Below, one piece after another: positions 1 through 12,823 of a stretch of 64,000 bases of DNA (position 1 is its first letter; every line of letters begins with the position of its first letter). Under the pieces are notes generated by a model. It saw nothing but the letters and a program-made list of their open reading frames with translations. It did no database searches and was not told where the DNA came from. The translations under genes and the position numbers were made by a program. The stretch comes from Mytilus californianus (lineage: Eukaryota > Mollusca > Bivalvia > Mytilida > Mytilidae): assembly GCF_021869535.1 (NCBI RefSeq), contig NW_026262701.1, forward strand, positions 48,301,278-48,365,277, given 5' to 3'.

Positions 1-474
1 ACAGTTAGAACAATAGACTGACGTCAGAGAAATGGGTTAACTAGAAATATTTGATAGAAATTGCATATTAAGGATGTTAGCTCCTTTGTTTAAAAATCAC
101 AAGCTTTTCAAAAGACCTATTAAATGGTGGTACAATGTGTAAAAATAACAAAACTTAGATTTAAAAAAAAAATACAGGTCTGTGTCTTTGTTTTTGAGAT
201 ATAATCAATTGAAATTTTGGCGGGAAATGATTCCTCTAGATTTTTCATACATTTAATTTTGGCACATTTTTCGTTTCAAATACAATGAAAAGATAACGAG
301 GATTGTATAAGATTTTTAAAAAATGGTTATTTAAAACTATATGTAATGAAAAAATAAGTAGGGGTTAGGGTCTTAGGGAGCAAAATTTGTATTGGCACTA
401 CATGGATAAAAACTAGAGGATTGGCAAATCTGACAAGAAGTCAAAAACAAGAGTAGCGAACATCCTTAAGACTA
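1..474. other. AT-rich flank before the tandem array
   Basis: No gene, RNA or recognisable repeat boundary is visible. The stretch is AT-rich with short homopolymers. It is not similar to the sequence at the equivalent place in the later array units, so it marks where homology to the array begins. Confidence 0.4.
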
Positions 475-2408
475 AGACAACAAGCAACATCCTTATTTTC
501 TGTGTGTAAAACACCATTGACTAATAAACTGACAAGTTTAATATTTTAAGTTACCAGGTACATGAAAAAGATTTTTCCTCAAAATAGCAATAGTAAATCC
601 AGAGATAGGAATAAAACTTCAAGGGGAGACTAGTACAATTAACAGAAAGATTTTTTTATTCAATGGGAGATAACTTGTTACAACTAGAATGGCTATTTTT
701 GATTTTTGCTGTTATGCCTTCCTGGGCGCCCCAAATAAAATATTTTTAAAAGCCATACAAAATTTCACTAATTTGGACTGATTTATTTGCAGTTGAGGTT
801 AAAATTACGTTTTCCATCTTTTATATTAATTTTACAAACAGTTTTGATGTTATACTATGTGTCAATGTAGTAAGAAATCAGAATAATATTTGGTAAATTT
901 TATGTTGACAGAGAAATGTAAAATATGTAATGTGTCAATTTTAATTCCTTTTTAGGTTCATTCTGTGACATTTTTTCATGGTGTGGGAATAAGACTTGGT
1001 GGTCTTATACAGCTAATATGTAGGTAGGTACCAGTATGTTATTCCTGTTTTGAAAAAAATAAATGTATTATAAAAACTATATATGGACATAGTATGTGCT
1101 CTCAGGGTGATATCCAGTTGAAATTACACAAAAGAAATGGAACTCTTTATTAGGGAAGATTAAAAAGGCCAAGTTGGTATATTTGAATTGTTTACATCTG
1201 TTTCTTTGGGCTTTCAAAGTTTAATGTAGGTGCATAATTTAGGATTTTATATATATATGTGTTTTTTACTTAAAGTATGAGCTTCAAGATATTAGTACAC
1301 TTTTAATTTAAAGACAAATTTCCACAAAACAGTCGATTTTGGTAGGTGCGAATACATGTGGATCTATTTTGTGCATAGGCATAAATTCTCTCACTTCAGA
1401 TTCTATTATTTTTTATATATTTAGGCTACAGGTTGATATAATAACATTAAAAACTTACAGTACTAAAAATTGAAATGTATGGATCAGGTGAAATATTTTT
1501 CCAATGAGTCATAAAAACAGAGTAGGTGTGTTTGATTAACAAATTTTAACTGAAAGTACTTGACAACAGACTTTAGAAGTAGATCTTAGAAATAAGTAAC
1601 TTCAAAAAAAGTTCAATTTTTGTGTGTATTATCTAGGGTAATCTTTAACTTGAAAATTTTGAGAGTGTCCTTCCATGAAATATTTAATTGGAATTTTTTT
1701 AGTGTTTTTGAGCTTTTGAAAATTCACCATGACAACCAATCAGTTTTACGTTGACCAAAGGCCTTAAAGTACTTTAAAGGATGCTAAATAGTTAGTAGAT
1801 TCATATGTCTTCTAAGATACAACTATCATATATGGATCTTATGATACTATGTGGATAAATTTATGGGTTTTCAAGAGCTAAATTGACAGCGTGTCATCAC
1901 TACATTGGCTTCCAATTTTATGATTGAAAAATTTAGGTGGCGTAATGGGGAGATAATTTTGATGAAGTAAAATCCTGACTGCTCTAGGCTTGAATGTTTA
2001 TAAGTGTTTGGTCAGAAGTCATCAGTACCATTATATGAGTAAATTAAAGGATCTGAATTATGTAAAATTGTGTTGGGTTGTTTTATTGCTGTCTAATTGA
2101 TATATTCTCAACATCTATTTTATTTATATAACCCATTTTCCTTATGATAATTATACATACAAACAGTAAACCAACAATGATCCTTTTGAACAATTTTGAA
2201 TGACTAAGCAATTTATATTTCAGGTTAGCATCACAGCTTGTCCGTAAGGATTGAGGCTGGGAATGGCCATTGGAGATGACTTTTATGGTAAGAACCAATG
2301 CTTAGGTTTATGAACTATTCATCCATGAGCATGTAAATCCCTAAATTTTTATAAAGCACAGATGTAGATCTTACATTTTAATGTTTTCTCAAGTTTATAA
2401 TTGTATAT

Positions 2409-2640
2409 ATTTCTAAAATGAAGGAGATGTGGTATGATTGCCAATGAGACATTTATCAAACACAGACCAAATGACGTGGATGTAAGCAACAAAAGGTCAC
2501 CGCATGGCCTTCAACAATGAGTAAAATCTAAACCATACAGTTAACTATTAAAGTCCACCACATGAAATAATTCAAATGAGAAAACCAACAGCCTGATTTA
2601 TGTTAAAATAATGAAGGAAAAAAATATGTCAGACATAAAC
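2409..2640 (+). repeat. Dispersed mussel repeat (GATGTGGTATGATTGCC family)
   Basis: Short interspersed block starting at GGAGATGTGGTATGATTGCC and running through an ATGAG-rich middle. The same block occurs in plus orientation near 5994, 8952, 11921, 20233, 27085 and 61843, and in minus orientation near 15440, 21810 and 42110. I recognise it as a very common Mytilus repeat. No coding function is apparent. Confidence 0.75.
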
Positions 2641-2649
2641 CAATGACTT

Positions 2650-3100
2650 GTTTTTATACCCCCCTTTAAAAAAGTGGGGATATACTGTTTTACCTTTGTC
2701 TGTCCGTCTGTCCATCCGTCAGTCCTTCAGTCCGTTCTACCGTCCCATGAACATTTTTCATCGCATCTTTCTCAGGAACTACATTACAAGGATTTCTGAA
2801 ATTTGGTTTCAGGGTTTATATAAGTCAGCTATATCATGTGATGCGTTTTCAGATTCATCACAACAACTTCCTGTTTACCGAACACTTGTATCATTTTACA
2901 CATGATAGCCAAGTTGAAAATTTTCGTCACATTTTTCTCAGGAACTACAATACAAGGATTTCTGAAATTTGGTTCCAGGGTTTATATTAGTCAGCTATAC
3001 TGTGTGATGCGTTTTCAGATTCATCATTCAACAACTTCCTGTTTACCTAACACTTACATATTTTTACACTATTAAAATTATCCAATTGCGGCAGGGGTAT
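2650..3100 (+). repeat. Dispersed repeat with internal duplication of about 166 bp
   Basis: Begins with a TACCCCCC/GTGGGG start and a run of CTGTCCGTC-like words, then two direct copies of a segment centred on TCTCAGGAACTAC (2771 and 2937). It is absent from the equivalent place in the other array units, so it inserted into unit 1. Confidence 0.55.
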
Positions 3101-4084
3101 CATCAGTGAGCAGTAGCTTGCAGTTTCACTTGTTCATCCTTTTTTGCTATAAAGATTGGTAGTTAGAAATTATGACAACAAATCGCTTTAAAACAAAGTA
3201 AAAGAAATATTATATGCATCATAATTGTAAGAGGGTAGTAATGGGGGTAATTTCATGACGAATATTGGTAAAAAAATCTTGCCAAATGACAACGATAATT
3301 TTTGGTGCATGACAATAAAATGTACATTTTCTTTATGACGATAAAAAATTGTCTGTTTTTACTCAATTTAAATTCTTTCCAAAAATAATGGTAACGGATA
3401 ATTATTTGAGACCTCTGACAAATCAGGATAATGATTGTTTGACGAATAATGATAAAGTTTTAACCAATTTGACGCTAACAGTAGCTGAAAATGACTGTTT
3501 GACGCCTGATGGTAAAGGGCATTTCTACCCTCATTTAATGCCTAGTTAATTATTCGTTTGCATTAAATATTGTTTCAATTTTCAAATAGTTTTGACAGAT
3601 AGGTTTAAGAATGTCTATTTCTTTTTCAGGTAACTTTTACTGTGGCTGCATAAAATGATTGTGTGATATAACTGTAACAGTAAAGAATGTAATTCAGACA
3701 ATTTTTGTGTATGTTTGAGAATTTTTACAAAAAAAAAAAAAAAAAAAAAAAAACAAAAATTGTAAAGATTCTCCATTTTCAACATGATTGGAAATTGTAG
3801 TTAACTTGAATTTCAAACACTTCCAGTAGGTTAAGAATGGAAAATCTATATAAAAAAAAAGAAAAGAAGAAATGAAAAAGAAAAAAAAATGTAATTTTTA
3901 TTAAAATGTATTTTTTGGGTTTCCTGCATTGTTAGATATATATTTTTTTCTAACTTTTTGTATTTTTAGCTAAAAAAAATAAGATTATTTCACTAAAAGC
4001 ATAGTAAAGGAACATCTTGGTGAACAAAAATTGTTTGATTGATTTTTGGTGTGAAACGCCACTTTCAGCCCAATTTGTTATAAT

Positions 4085-4250
4085 TTGGTGACCATTTTGT
4101 TTTATTGGTTGAAATCGGAGTAACAAGAGGGAACCACCAAATTTAGGCAGGAAAACTGCCAATCCTAGTCAATTAAGATTTGAGTCAAATGCACCTACCA
4201 TTTGCTGGGTTTGAACTCTCTGCCACAAAGGGCTGTAGGTGAAAATTGAT
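4085..4250 (-). repeat. tRNA-derived SINE fragment, reverse orientation
   Basis: The reverse complement of this block matches the SINE at 23247-23505, including the TTTTATTGGT segment and the CTGGGTTTGAACTCTCTGCC end, which corresponds to the tRNA-like B box. Copies recur at 7065-7205 and 10034-10174 in the same place in the array unit, so it inserted before the array expanded. Confidence 0.65.
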
Positions 4251-5993
4251 GTAATAGATAAGTTATTAAAATGTGTTGGTTTTTTGTTATTAAATTATTT
4301 TTGATTTTGATACTATTTTTTTGTATTTTTGTTAAATATAGTAATAATATGGAGTCCTAACAGGGTGAAATTAAGGTCAAAGGGAGGTAATTTAGTATAC
4401 CCCTGTTTAACTCCTCATTCTTGAAACCCCCTCAGTGTTAGCTTTTATTTTACTTGGATATTTACATTTGTACAACTTTTGTAATATCAGATGTATACTA
4501 GCTAATATTGACTATTATTTAGAGCTCTGTAATGAAAAAAAAATGTCAGAAGATCTCTAGATAATAAATATCTGGGTGGGAGAGATCAAGGGTTACTTAA
4601 AATCATTTGGTGAAATTTTTCAAAAAGGATATTAGTTGAAAGTGCATCTGATATTTTTTTTTATAAATATAACTTTTATTTCTAAAAACAAACAGACAAA
4701 AAAAAAGATCAACAATTTGATGAGAACAGCCACCTAGGCAGCCAGAAGAGCAGCTCCACGGAAGATGATATACATATTAAATGAATCTTCAACCATGTCT
4801 GAGGCATTACCATGAAAAATGATAAGGCAAGTTTATTTAAGCAAAACAATTTCTATACATTTTCTAGTGATTTTTTATAAACACTGCATATTAAAACAAC
4901 AAACAGCACCTTTATCATCTGCATGCAAAACACCATTGAAGAATTAGTTTATCAGTTTAATATTTTAAGTTACCAGGTACTGGAACTAGATTTTCTATTA
5001 AAACGAGTAGGTCTTGAAATAAGAATAAAACTAGGGGGAGACTAGCACAATTAACAGCAAGATTCTTTCATTCAATGGGAGGTAACTCTGTAAAATATGT
5101 CGATTTATGTGCAGTTGAAATTCAAATCATAAACCTTTGAATTATTTTTTGTTTTCCATCTTTTATAATAACTTTACAAAAGATGTGTTTATGTTATACC
5201 ATTGTGTACATGTAGTATTAAAGAAATCAGAACAAAATTTAGAAAATTTTAGATGGACAGAGAAATGGATTTGTAAGATATATAATGTATCAATTTTCGA
5301 TTCTTTTTAGGTTATTTCTGTGACATCTTTTCATGGTATGGGAATGACTTGGTGGTCTCATACAGCTAATATGTAGGTAGGTACCAGTATGTTATTCCTG
5401 TTTGAAAAAAATAAATTGATTATAAAAGTTATTTGGAAATATCATGTGCTCTAGGTTTGAAGGTTTATACGAGTTTGGTCAGAAGTCCTCTTTCTTTTAT
5501 CAGTACCATTATATGAGTAAATTTAAGGATCTGATATGCAAAATTTTGTGGGGTTGCTGGATTGCTGTCTTATCTATATGTTCAACATCTATATTACCTT
5601 TATAGATTATTTCTATTTAATATACATATAGTATACCTAGGACTAATACATTTATTTATAAGTTCCAGAGTATACCAACAATGATCCTTTCAAACAGTTT
5701 TTAATGACTTAGCATTTCATATTTCAGATAAGCATCACAGCTTGTCTTAGGATTGAGGCTGGGAATGGCCATTGGAGCTGACTTTTTTGGTAAGAACCAA
5801 TACAAGATTTATGAATTCAAAGAGCATTTTAATACCCAAGATTTTTATGATGCACAGATGTAGATCTTACATTATAATGTTTTCTTTAGTTATAATTGAA
5901 TATATAATCTCATTAAGGAGGTATCAAGATGTCAAAAATTATAATTTAGGAAATGTTATCTGTTATCTAAAATTGTCTCCATATATACAAATA

Positions 5994-6210
5994 AAGAGAT
6001 GTGGTATGATTGCTAACGAGACAATTATCAACCAAAGAACAAATGACATGGATGTAAGCAACTTAAGGTCATCTGAGGCCTCCAACATTGAGTAAAACCT
6101 ATAATAAAAGTCCCCATCATGACAAAATATGACACAATTCAAATGAGAAAACCAACAGCCTGATTTATGATAAAACAATGAAGGAGAAACAAATATGTCA
6201 GACATTAACC
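5994..6210 (+). repeat. Dispersed mussel repeat (GATGTGGTATGATTGCC family), unit 2 copy
   Basis: Same family as 2409-2640 at the equivalent place in array unit 2, between the second and third exon-like blocks. The insertion predates the array duplications. Confidence 0.75.
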
Positions 6211-7064
6211 AACTAAGTGTATTTCATCCTTTTTTGCTATAAAGACTGGCAGTTTAAACTTTGTCAACAAATCACTTTAAAACAAAGTAAAAGAAATGTA
6301 TGCATTATAATTGTTATGCCTTATTAATTATTCTTTTGCATTAAATATTGTTTCAATTTCTTTTTGACATATGTTTAATATATGTATATTTTTTTTCAGG
6401 TAACTGTGGCTGCATAAAATGATTGTGTGATATAACTGTAACAGTAAAGAATGTAATTCACACAATTTTTGTGTATTTTTGAGCAATTGTTTATAATTTT
6501 TTACCAAAAGAAAAAAAAAATAAACATGTAAAGATTCTCCATTTTAACAAGATTGGAAGTTGTAGGTTAATTTGTATTTGACATTTTAAAATGCCTCTAT
6601 CTTTTTTCCATTATAACCCATGGCTATATTCTGGTATCTCTACTCATGTCCATTATTGTCTTGACAATTATTGTGTCATGCTTATGGATAATGAACTGGT
6701 TTTTGGTATGTAGTTTTGTAAAGATGAGTTAATAGTTCAGATCGTACCATTATTATTTTACCCTGTGACTAGACTAAATTTGTCCTTTGAAAATGAAGTA
6801 AAATGGACCAATTTTACAATTTTACTTGTTGACCTACTAAAGACATCTTAATAATGGTCCATGTCTAGTCAATACACTTCCAGTAGGTTAAGAATGGAAA
6901 ATCTAAAAAAAAAAAAATGAAAAAAAGAGAAATGAAGAAAGAGAAAAAATGTTATTTTTATTGAAATGTTTTTTTTTGAGTTTCTTGAATGGTTAAGTTA
7001 TTTATTTTTTCAAACTTTTTGTTATTTTTAGCTAAAAAGCTGGTGACCATTTTTTTTTATTGGT

Positions 7065-7205
7065 TTAAGTCAGAGTAACGAGAGAGAACCACCACATTTA
7101 GGCAGGAAAGACAATCTTAGTCGATAAAAATTTTAGTAGAACGCACCTTCCACATGCTGGGTTTCAACTCTCTGCCATCAAGGCCCGAAGGTGAAAATTG
7201 ATGTA
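7065..7205 (-). repeat. tRNA-derived SINE fragment, reverse orientation, unit 2 copy
   Basis: Array copy of the SINE remnant described at 4085-4250, with the same boundaries relative to the unit. Confidence 0.6.
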
Positions 7206-8951
7206 ATAGAAATGTTATTAAGATGTGTTGTTTTTTGTCATTAAATTATTTTTCAATTTTTATTATATTATTTTTTGTAATTTTGTTAAATATAGCAATG
7301 ATGTTGAGTCCTAACAGGGTGAAATTTAGGTCAAAGGGAGGAATTTATTATCCCCCAGTTTAACTCCTCATTCTTGAATCTCCTTCTGTGTTAGCTTTTA
7401 TTTTACTTGGATATTTATGTTTATATAAAAAAAAATCAGGTGTATACTAGCTAATATTGACTATTATTTAGAGCTTTGTAATGAAAAAAAAATGTAAGCA
7501 GAGCTCTAAGTAATAGATATGTGGGTTGGGAGAAATCAAGGCTAACTAAAAATTATTTGTTGAAATTTTTTAAAAAATTAGCTGAAAGTGCATCTGATTT
7601 TTTTATACATAATATATTTACCCTGGTATATCATTATTTCTAAAAAAAAATGGACAAAAAATAGATCAACAATTAGATGAGGACAGCCACCTTGGCAGTC
7701 AGAACAGCTCTAAGGAAGATGGTCAATTAAATCTTCAACCAAGTCTGAGGCATTAACATGAAAAATAATAAGGCAAGTTTATTTAAGCCAAACAATTTCT
7801 ATAATACATTCTCTAAAAAAGTTTGATGAACAGTGCATATTAAGACAACAAACAGCATCCATATCATCTAAATGCAAAACACCATTGAAGAATTAGATTA
7901 CATCGTTTAATATTTTAAGTTACCATGTACATGAACAAGATTTTCTATTAAAACATCAAAATAGGAATAAAACTTCAAGGGGAGACAAGTAAAATTAACA
8001 GCAAGATTCTTTAATTCAATGGGAGATAACTCATTGTAAAATATGTAGATGATTTTTGTGCAGTTGAAATTCAAATCATAAACCTTTGACTTATTTTTTG
8101 TTTTCCATCTTTTATATTAATTTTATGAAAGAGGTGTTTATGATATACCATTGTGTACATGTAGTAAGAAATAAGAACAAAATTTAATAAATTTTAGGTA
8201 GACGGACAAATGGATTTGTAAGATATATAATGTGTCAATTTTCAATTCTTTTTAGGTACTATCTGTGACAATATGTTTTCATGGTTTGGGAATAAGACTT
8301 GGTGGTCTTGTACAGCTTATACATAGGTGGGCACCAGTAAGTTATTCTTGTTTTGAAAAAGAAATAAAATGTATTATAAAAATAATTTGAAAATATTATG
8401 TGCTCTAGGTTTGAAGGTTTATAAGAGTGGTCAGAAGTCCTTTTTCTTTTATCAGTACCATTATATGAGTAAATTTAAGGTCGATCTGATGTTATGCAAA
8501 AGTTTGTGGGGTTGCTGGATTGCTGTCTTATCCATATGTTCAACATCTATATTACCTTTATAGATTATTTCTATTTAATATACATATAGTATACCTAGGA
8601 CTAATACATTTATTTATAAGTTCCAGAGTATACCAACAATGATCCTTTCAAACAGTTTTTAATGACTTAGCATTTCATATTTCAGATAAGCATCACAGCT
8701 TGTCTTAGGATTGAGGCTGGGAATGGCCATTGGAGCTGACTTTTTTGGTAAGAACCAATACAAGATTTATGAATTCAAAGAGCATTTTAATACCCAAGAT
8801 TTTTATGATGCACAGATGTAGATCTTACATTATAATGTTTTCTTTAGTTATAATTGAATATATAATCTCATTAAGGAGGTATCAAGATGTCAAAAATTAT
8901 AATTTAGGAAATGTTATCTGTTATCTAAAATTGTCTCCATATATACAAATA

Positions 8952-9168
8952 AAGAGATGTGGTATGATTGCTAACGAGACAATTATCAACCAAAGAACAA
9001 ATGACATGGATGTAAGCAACTTAAGGTCATCTGAGGCCTCCAACATTGAGTAAAACCTATAATAAAAGTCCCCATCATGACAAAATATGACACAATTCAA
9101 ATGAGAAAACCAACAGCCTGATTTATGATAAAACAATGAAGGAGAAACAAATATGTCAGATATTAACC
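8952..9168 (+). repeat. Dispersed mussel repeat (GATGTGGTATGATTGCC family), unit 3 copy
   Basis: Essentially identical to 5994-6210, as expected from the near identity of units 2 and 3. Confidence 0.75.
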
Positions 9169-10033
9169 AACTAAGTGTATTTCATCCTTTTTTGCTATAA
9201 AGACTGGCAGTTTAAACTTTGTCAACAAATCACTTTAAAACAAAGTAAAAGAAATGTATGCATTATAATTGTTATGCCTTATTAATTATTCTTTTGCATT
9301 AAATATTGTTTCAATTTCTTTTTGACATATGTTTAATATATGTATATTTTTTTTCAGGTAACTGTGGCTGCATAAAATGATTGTGTGATATAACTGTAAC
9401 AGTAAAGAATGTAATTCAGACAATTTTTGTGTATTTTTGAGCAATTAATTGTTTATAATTTTTTACCAAAAGAAAAAAAAAATAAACATGTAAAGATTCT
9501 CCATTTTTAACAAGATTGGAAGTTGTAGGTTAATTTGTATTTGACATTTTAAAATGCCTCTATCTTTTTTCCATTATAACCCATGGCTATATTCTGGTAT
9601 CTCTACTCATGTCCATTATTGTCTTGACAATTATTGTGTCATGCTTATGGATAATGAACTGGTTTTTGGTATGTAGTTTTGTAAAGATGAGTTAATAGTT
9701 CAGATCGTACCATTATTATTTTACCCTGTGACTAGACTAAATTTGTCCTTTGAAAATGAAGTAAAATGGACCAATTTTACAATTTTACTTGTTGACCTAC
9801 TAAAGACATCTTAATAATGGTCCATGTCTAGTCAATACACTTCCAGTAGGTTAAGAATGGAAAATCTAAAAAAAAAAAAAAAAAATGAAAAAAAGAGAAA
9901 TGAAGAAAGAGAAAAAATGTTATTTTTATTGAAATGTTTTTTTTTGAGTTTCCTGAATGGTTTAGATACATATTTTTTCAAACTTTTTGTTATTTTTAGC
10001 TAAAAAGCTGGTGACCATTTTTTTTTATTGGTT

Positions 10034-10174
10034 TAAGTCAGAGTAACGAGAGAGAACCACCACATTTAGGCAGGAAAGACAATCTTAGTCGATAAAAATT
10101 TTAGTAGAACGCACCTTCCACATGCTGGGTTTCAACTCTCTGCCATCAAGGCCCGAAGGTGAAAATTGATGTAA
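10034..10174 (-). repeat. tRNA-derived SINE fragment, reverse orientation, unit 3 copy
   Basis: Third array copy of the SINE remnant. Unit 4 ends just before this block would occur. Confidence 0.6.
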
Positions 10175-10555
10175 TAGAAATGTTATTAAGATGTGTTGTT
10201 TTTTGTCATTAAATTATTTTTCAATTTTAATTATATTATTTTTTGTAATTTTGTTAAATATAGCAATGATGTGGAGTCCTAACAGGGTGAAATTTAGGTC
10301 AAAGGGAGGAATTTATTATCCCCCTGTTTAACTCCTCATTCTTGAATCTCCTTCTGTGTTAGCTTTTATTTTACTTGGATATTTATGTTTATATAATAAA
10401 AAATCATATCAGATGTATACTAGCTAATATTGACTATTATTTAGAGCTTTGTAATGAAAAAAAAATGTAAGCAGAGCTCTAAGTAATAGATATGTGGGTT
10501 GGGAGAAATCAAGGCTAACTAAAAATTATTTGTTGAATTTTTTTAAAAATTAGCT

Positions 10556-12823
10556 GAAAGTGCATCTGATTTTTTTATATATAATATATTTACCCTGGTA
10601 TATCATTATTTCTAAAAAAAAAAATGGACAAATTACATCAACAATTAGATGAGGACAGCCACCTTGGCAGTCAGAACAGCTCTAAGGAAGATGGTCAATT
10701 AAATCTTAAACCAAGTCTGAGGCATTAACATGAAAAATAATAAGGCAAGTTTATTTAAGCCAAACAATTTCTATAATACATTCTCTAAAAAAGTTTGATG
10801 AACAGTGCGTATTAAGACAACAAACAGCATCCATATCTAAATGCAAAACACCATTGAAGAATTAGATTACATCGTTTAATATTTTAAGTTGCCATGTACA
10901 TGAACAAGATTTTCTATTAAAACATCAAAATAGGAATAAAACTTCAAGGGGAGACAAGTAAAATTAACAGCAAGATTCTTTAATTCAATGGGAGATAACT
11001 CATTGTAAAATATGTAGATGATTTTTGTGCAGTTGAAATTCAAATCATAAACCTTTGACTTATTTTTTTGTTTTCCATCTTTTATATTAATTTTATGAAA
11101 GAGGTGTTTATGATATACCATTGTGTACATGTAGTAAGAAATAAGAACAAAATTTAATAAATTTTAGGTAGATGGACAAATGGATTTGTAAGATATATAA
11201 TGTGTCAATTTTCAATTCTTTTTAGGTACTATCTGTGACAATATGTTTTCATGGTTTGGGAATAAGACTTGGTGGTCTTGTACAGCTTATACATAGGTAG
11301 GCACCAGTAAGTTATTCTTGTTTTGAAAAAGAAATAAAATGTATTATAAAAATAATTTGAAAATATTATGTGCTATAGGTTTGAAGGTTTATAAGAGTGG
11401 TCAGAAGTCCTTTTTCTTTTATCAGTACCAATATATGAGTAAATTTAAGGTCGATCTGATGTTATGCAAAAGTTTGTGGGGTTGCTGGATTGCTGTCTTA
11501 TCCATATGTTCAACATCTATATTACCTTTATAGATTATTTCTATTTAATATACATATAGTATACCTAGGACTAATACATTTATTTATAAGTTCCAGAGTA
11601 TACCAACAATGATCCTTTCAAACAGTTTTTAATGACTTAGCATTTCATATTTCAGATAAGCATCACAGCTTGTCTTAGGATTGAGGCTGGGAATGGCCAT
11701 TGGAGCTGACTTTTATGGTAAGAACCAATACAAGATTTATGAATTCAAAGAGCATTTTAATACCCAAGATTTTTTATGATGCACAGATGCAGATCTTACA
11801 TTATAATGTTTTCTTTAGTTATAATTGAATATATTATCTCAAAGGAGGTATCAAGATGTCAAAAATTATAATTTAGGAAATCTTATCTGTTATCTAAAAT
11901 TGTCTCCATATATACAAATAAAGAGATGTGGTATGATTGCTAATGAGACATTTATCAATCAGAGAACTTCTGATGTGGATGTTAGCAACTTAAGGTCATC
12001 TGATGCCTCCAACATTGAGTAAAACCTATAATAAAAGTCCCCATCATGACAAAATATGACACAATTCAAATGAGAAAACCAACAGCCTAATTTATGATAA
12101 AACAATGAAGGAAAAACAAATATATCAGACATCTACCAATGACTTGTTGTTCATCCTTTTTTGCTATAAAGACTGGTAGTTTAAACTTTGTCAACAAATC
12201 ACTTTAAAACAAAGTAAAAGAAATGTTGTATGCATTATAATTGGTATGCCTTATTAATTATTCTTTTGCATTAAATATTGTTTCCATATATTTTTGACAT
12301 GTGCTTAATATATGTATATTTTTTTTCAGGTAACTGTGGCTGCATAAAATGATTGTGTGATATAACTGTAACAGTAAAGAATGTAATTCAGACAATTTTT
12401 GTGTATGTTTCACTGTTTACAGTTTGAGAAAATGTTTATGATTTTTTACAAAAAAAAAAAAAAAAAAAATATGTAAAGATTCTTCATTTTCAACAAGATT
12501 TGAAGTTGTTGGTTAATGAACTGGTTTTTGGTATGTAGTTTTGTAATGATGAGTTCATAGCTCAGATCTTATTCATTATTTTTTTTTTTTTTTTTTTGCC
12601 TGTGACCAGATTTAATTCCTACTTTGAAAGTGAAGTGAAATATATTGATAATGGTCAGTGCTTAGTGACTCTAGTCTTTAACACTTCCAGTAGGTAAAGA
12701 ATGGAGAATCTAAAAAAAAAAAAAAAAAAAAAAAAAATTTATGTTATTTTATTGAAATTTATTTTTTGGTTTCCCTATTGTTAATAGATATATATATCTT
12801 TTCAAACTTTTTGTTATTTTTAG
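10556..12823 (+). repeat. Tandem array unit 4 (truncated at its right end)
   Basis: Fourth direct unit, with exon-like blocks 11226-11296, 11656-11717 and from 12330. Similarity stops at 12823, just after GTTATTTTTAG, where the other units continue into a SINE-derived segment. The array therefore ends inside the unit. Poly(A) and poly(T) tracts expand here (12449-12468, 12582-12597, 12713-12737). Confidence 0.8.
11921..12145 (+). repeat. Dispersed mussel repeat (GATGTGGTATGATTGCC family), unit 4 copy
   Basis: Array copy in unit 4. It has more substitutions than the unit 2/3 pair, consistent with an older separation. Confidence 0.7.

Larger units (their letters stand above)
475..4637 (+). repeat. 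Tandem array unit 1 (divergent, with inserts)
   Basis: First and most divergent of four direct units. It aligns to the others from the block ACAACAAGCAACATCC onward. It has three exon-like blocks: 956-1023 (TTTTTAG before, GTAGGTACC after), 2224-2287 (TTTCAG before, GTAAGAACC after) and one starting at 3630 after CTTTTTCAG. The spacing to unit 2 is about 3.5 kb instead of 2.96 kb. Unit 1 carries material absent from the others: a dispersed repeat at about 2650-3100 and a TGACGA-rich stretch at about 3250-3540. No frame is preserved through the three blocks. Confidence 0.75.
4638..7583 (+). repeat. Tandem array unit 2
   Basis: Direct repeat unit starting at the anchor GAAAGTGCATCTGAT. The exon-like blocks are 5311-5376, 5728-5789 and from 6400. 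About 1.4 kb (roughly 5570-6950) is nearly identical to unit 3, with only scattered single-base differences, so the two were homogenised or duplicated recently. The first block is 2 bp shorter than in unit 1, breaking any shared frame. AATAAA lies at 6519-6524, downstream of the third block. Whether the unit is transcribed cannot be told. Confidence 0.85.
7584..10555 (+). repeat. Tandem array unit 3
   Basis: Direct repeat unit, nearly identical to unit 2 through its middle. The exon-like blocks are 8256-8326, 8686-8747 and from 9358. Near its left end (about 7660-7760) an open stretch ends in TAA; its counterparts in units 2 and 4 are also open but diverge in length and sequence at the C-terminus, so coding status is doubtful. 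Confidence 0.85.

Noticed and set aside
5772..6095. Identical 107-codon open frames in array units 2 and 3 (also 8730-9053)
   Set aside because: They span the second exon-like block, its donor and a dispersed repeat, with no protein-like composition. Their identity reflects the near identity of the two units and not coding constraint.
8369..8563. 64-codon frames repeated in units 3 and 4 (also 11339-11533)
   Set aside because: The corresponding part of units 1 and 2 is interrupted, and the frame has no splice or homology support.
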